Shown: positions 4,962 through 6,398 of the stretch, piece after piece | How positions within the stretch are numbered: the first letter of the stretch is position 1 | Layout: each line of letters starts with the position of its first letter | Assembly: GCA_021838065.1 (NCBI GenBank) | Contig: JAKCEJ010000177.1 | Coordinates: forward strand, 1-6,398 | Origin: Pseudomonadota bacterium | Lineage (GTDB): Bacteria > Pseudomonadota > Gammaproteobacteria > Steroidobacterales > Steroidobacteraceae | Direction: 5' to 3' | Length of the DNA stretch: 6,398 bases | Program-made: the position numbers and the translations under genes | Notes under the pieces: generated by a model | Told to the model about the DNA's origin: nothing | Database searches by the model: none | What the model saw: only the letters and a program-made list of their open reading frames with translations

Positions 4962-6398
4962 ATGAATGAGCACAGCATCCGCCGGCTGGTGATCGTCGGC
5001 GGCGGAACGGCCGGCTGGATGGCGGCGACAGCGCTGCGGCAGCTGCTCTACCCGGAACTGTCCATCGAAGTGATCGAGTCCGAGGAGATCGGCATCATTG
5101 GTGTCGGCGAGGCCACCATTCCTCCGTTCCGCAGGCACAACGCGTTGCTCGGGATCGACGAGCGGGAATTCGTGTGTGCCACTCAGGCGACCTTCAAGCT
5201 CGGCATCGAATTCCGCGATTGGGCGCGCCTTGGGGATTCGTACATCCACGGCTTCGGCACACTGGGGTTGGACCTGGATGGGCAGCCCTTTCATCAATAC
5301 TGGACACGGGCCCTGCAGATGGGTTTGGCCAAGGATCTCGGCCTGTATTCCTTCAATGTCCTGGCTGCCCGCCAGGGCCGGTTCATGCCGACGCCCACCG
5401 ACGCGCCGAAAAATACGCCGCTCGAGGACATCGTCTACGCGTACCACTTCGACGCGGCGCTCTACGCCCGGTACTTGCGTCGGTTCGCCGAGGCGCGTGG
5501 CGTGCGGCGCGTCGAGGGTCGGATCGTGGAGGTGCGCCTGCGACCGGAGACGGGCTTCGTTGACACGCTGGTGCTGCAGGACGGCCGCACCGTCTCCGGG
5601 GACTTCTTTATCGATTGCTCGGGCTTCAGCGGCCTGCTGATCGAGCAGCGACTGCAGGTGGGCTACGAGGATTGGTCGCACTGGCTGCCCTGCGACCGCG
5701 CTTGGGCGGTGCCCTGTGAGAACGTGGTTGCGCCGACCCCCTATACGCGCTCGACCGCGCGGCCGGCGGGCTGGCAGTGGCGCATTCCTTTGCAGCATCG
5801 CATGGGTAACGGCCACGTCTTCTCCAGCCGCTACATGAGCGATGACGAGGCGAGGTCGATCCTGCTTGAGAATCTCGAGGGTCGGCCGCTCGCGGAGCCG
5901 AAGCTCATTCCCTTCCATGGCGGCAAGCGGCGGCGCCCATGGACCCGCAACGTCGTGGCGATAGGACTCTCGAGCGGGTTCCTCGAGCCCCTGGAGTCGA
6001 CGGCTATCCACCTGGTCCAGACGGCGATCGCGAAGCTGGCGCTCCTGTTTCCCGAGCGCGACTGCAGCGAAACGCTCCAGAACCGCTACAACGCGCAGAT
6101 GGACGAGGAGTTCGCATGGGTGCGCGACTTCCTCATCCTGCATTACCACGCGACCGAGCGTGCCGACACGCCGTTCTGGAACTACTGCCGCACCATGGAA
6201 ATCCCGGAGTCGCTTCGTGAGGTCATTGCGTTGTTTCGCGACAGCGCACGAATCATCCCGCGCAGCGACGAACTGTTCAAGACGGTAAGCTGGGCGCAAG
6301 TGATGATTGGGCAGCGCATCGCGCCGCGCCGTTATCCGCCCGTGATCGATCGCCTGACGGATGCCGAACTCACGACGTTCGTCAACCATGTGGAAGAG
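4962..6398 (+). CDS. Flavin-dependent tryptophan-halogenase-family protein (3'-truncated)
   Basis: The frame is open from ATG 4962 to the window edge, 479 residues; relatives are usually about 500-540, so a short C-terminal piece is missing. The family uses FADH2, oxygen and halide to make hypohalous acid, which a lysine directs to an indole-type substrate. Visible motifs: the FAD-binding GxGxxG as GGGTAGWMAA (13-22); VGEATIPPF (48-56); ATFKLGIEF, with Lys79 at the same number as the catalytic lysine of PrnA/RebH; DCSGFSGLL (218-226); the diagnostic WxWxIP as WQWRIP (271-276); and GFLEPLESTAIH (339-350), with Glu345 matching the second catalytic residue. The protein is cytoplasmic and needs a flavin reductase partner, none of which is seen here. 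It lies 145 bp after the TonB receptor, same strand, with no clear promoter between, so it is probably co-transcribed. Substrate is unknown; receptor-linked members of this family may act on free indoles or have a non-tryptophan substrate. Confidence 0.93.
   Translation, partial: MNEHSIRRLVIVGGGTAGWMAATALRQLLYPELSIEVIESEEIGIIGVGEATIPPFRRHNALLGIDEREFVCATQATFKLGIEFRDWARLGDSYIHGFGTLGLDLDGQPFHQYWTRALQMGLAKDLGLYSFNVLAARQGRFMPTPTDAPKNTPLEDIVYAYHFDAALYARYLRRFAEARGVRRVEGRIVEVRLRPETGFVDTLVLQDGRTVSGDFFIDCSGFSGLLIEQRLQVGYEDWSHWLPCDRAWAVPCENVVAPTPYTRSTARPAGWQWRIPLQHRMGNGHVFSSRYMSDDEARSILLENLEGRPLAEPKLIPFHGGKRRRPWTRNVVAIGLSSGFLEPLESTAIHLVQTAIAKLALLFPERDCSETLQNRYNAQMDEEFAWVRDFLILHYHATERADTPFWNYCRTMEIPESLREVIALFRDSARIIPRSDELFKTVSWAQVMIGQRIAPRRYPPVIDRLTDAELTTFVNHVEE

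Noticed and set aside
4193..4978. 261-residue - strand frame opposite the receptor 3' end
   Set aside because: Antisense shadow of the receptor; no motif, and it crosses the receptor stop and the intercistronic hairpin.
4806..6389. 527-residue - strand frame opposite the halogenase
   Set aside because: It is the antisense shadow of the halogenase codons, Arg/Val/Ala-rich with no family pattern, whereas the + strand frame carries all halogenase motifs.
1..6398. CRISPR array, tRNA, rRNA or phage genes
   Set aside because: No regularly spaced repeats, cloverleaf-like segments or phage-type genes were seen anywhere in the window.

Overview
The window is high-GC DNA that looks proteobacterial. 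An Oar-like TonB-dependent receptor, a flavin-dependent tryptophan-halogenase-family protein, a Pass1/cupin-like gene remnant and a sugar-type ABC ATPase are a gene mix typical of carbohydrate-scavenging Gammaproteobacteria (Xanthomonas- or Steroidobacter-like groups) and of Caulobacter-like Alphaproteobacteria. No marker present fixes the genus.

Layout. (1) Positions 1-362, + strand: the C-terminal TOBE domain of a MalK/UgpC-type sugar importer ATPase. (2) Positions 354-849, - strand: a decayed cupin-like gene whose conserved core is readable but broken by two in-frame stops. (3) Positions 850 to about 1134, - strand: the C-terminal remnant of an insertion-sequence transposase, abutting the 5' side of the cupin remnant, which probably explains why that gene has no 5' half. 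(4) Positions 1135-1417: no recognisable gene. (5) Positions 1418-1732: a well-formed sigma70-type promoter (TTGACA, 17 bp, TATAAA), then two LacI-family-type operators 20 bp apart centre to centre, then a leader of about 280 nt. (6) Positions 1733-4816, + strand: a complete 1027-aa TonB-dependent receptor. (7) Positions 4825-4855: a 12-bp perfect hairpin between cistrons. (8) Positions 4962-6398, + strand: a flavin-dependent halogenase-family gene with catalytic motifs intact, running off the window.

How it may work together (inference): receptor and halogenase look like one transcription unit repressed by a LacI-family regulator that is not in the window. LacI-family control together with a sugar ABC importer next door suggests a carbohydrate-uptake locus. 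In known loci of this kind (TonB receptor, SapC, Pass1/cupin, Trp halogenase) the physiological role of the halogenase-like protein is unsettled. Here the cupin partner has been destroyed while the halogenase appears intact, so the window offers a natural case of partial module loss. The most interesting points are the operator-controlled receptor-halogenase unit and the decayed cupin partner.
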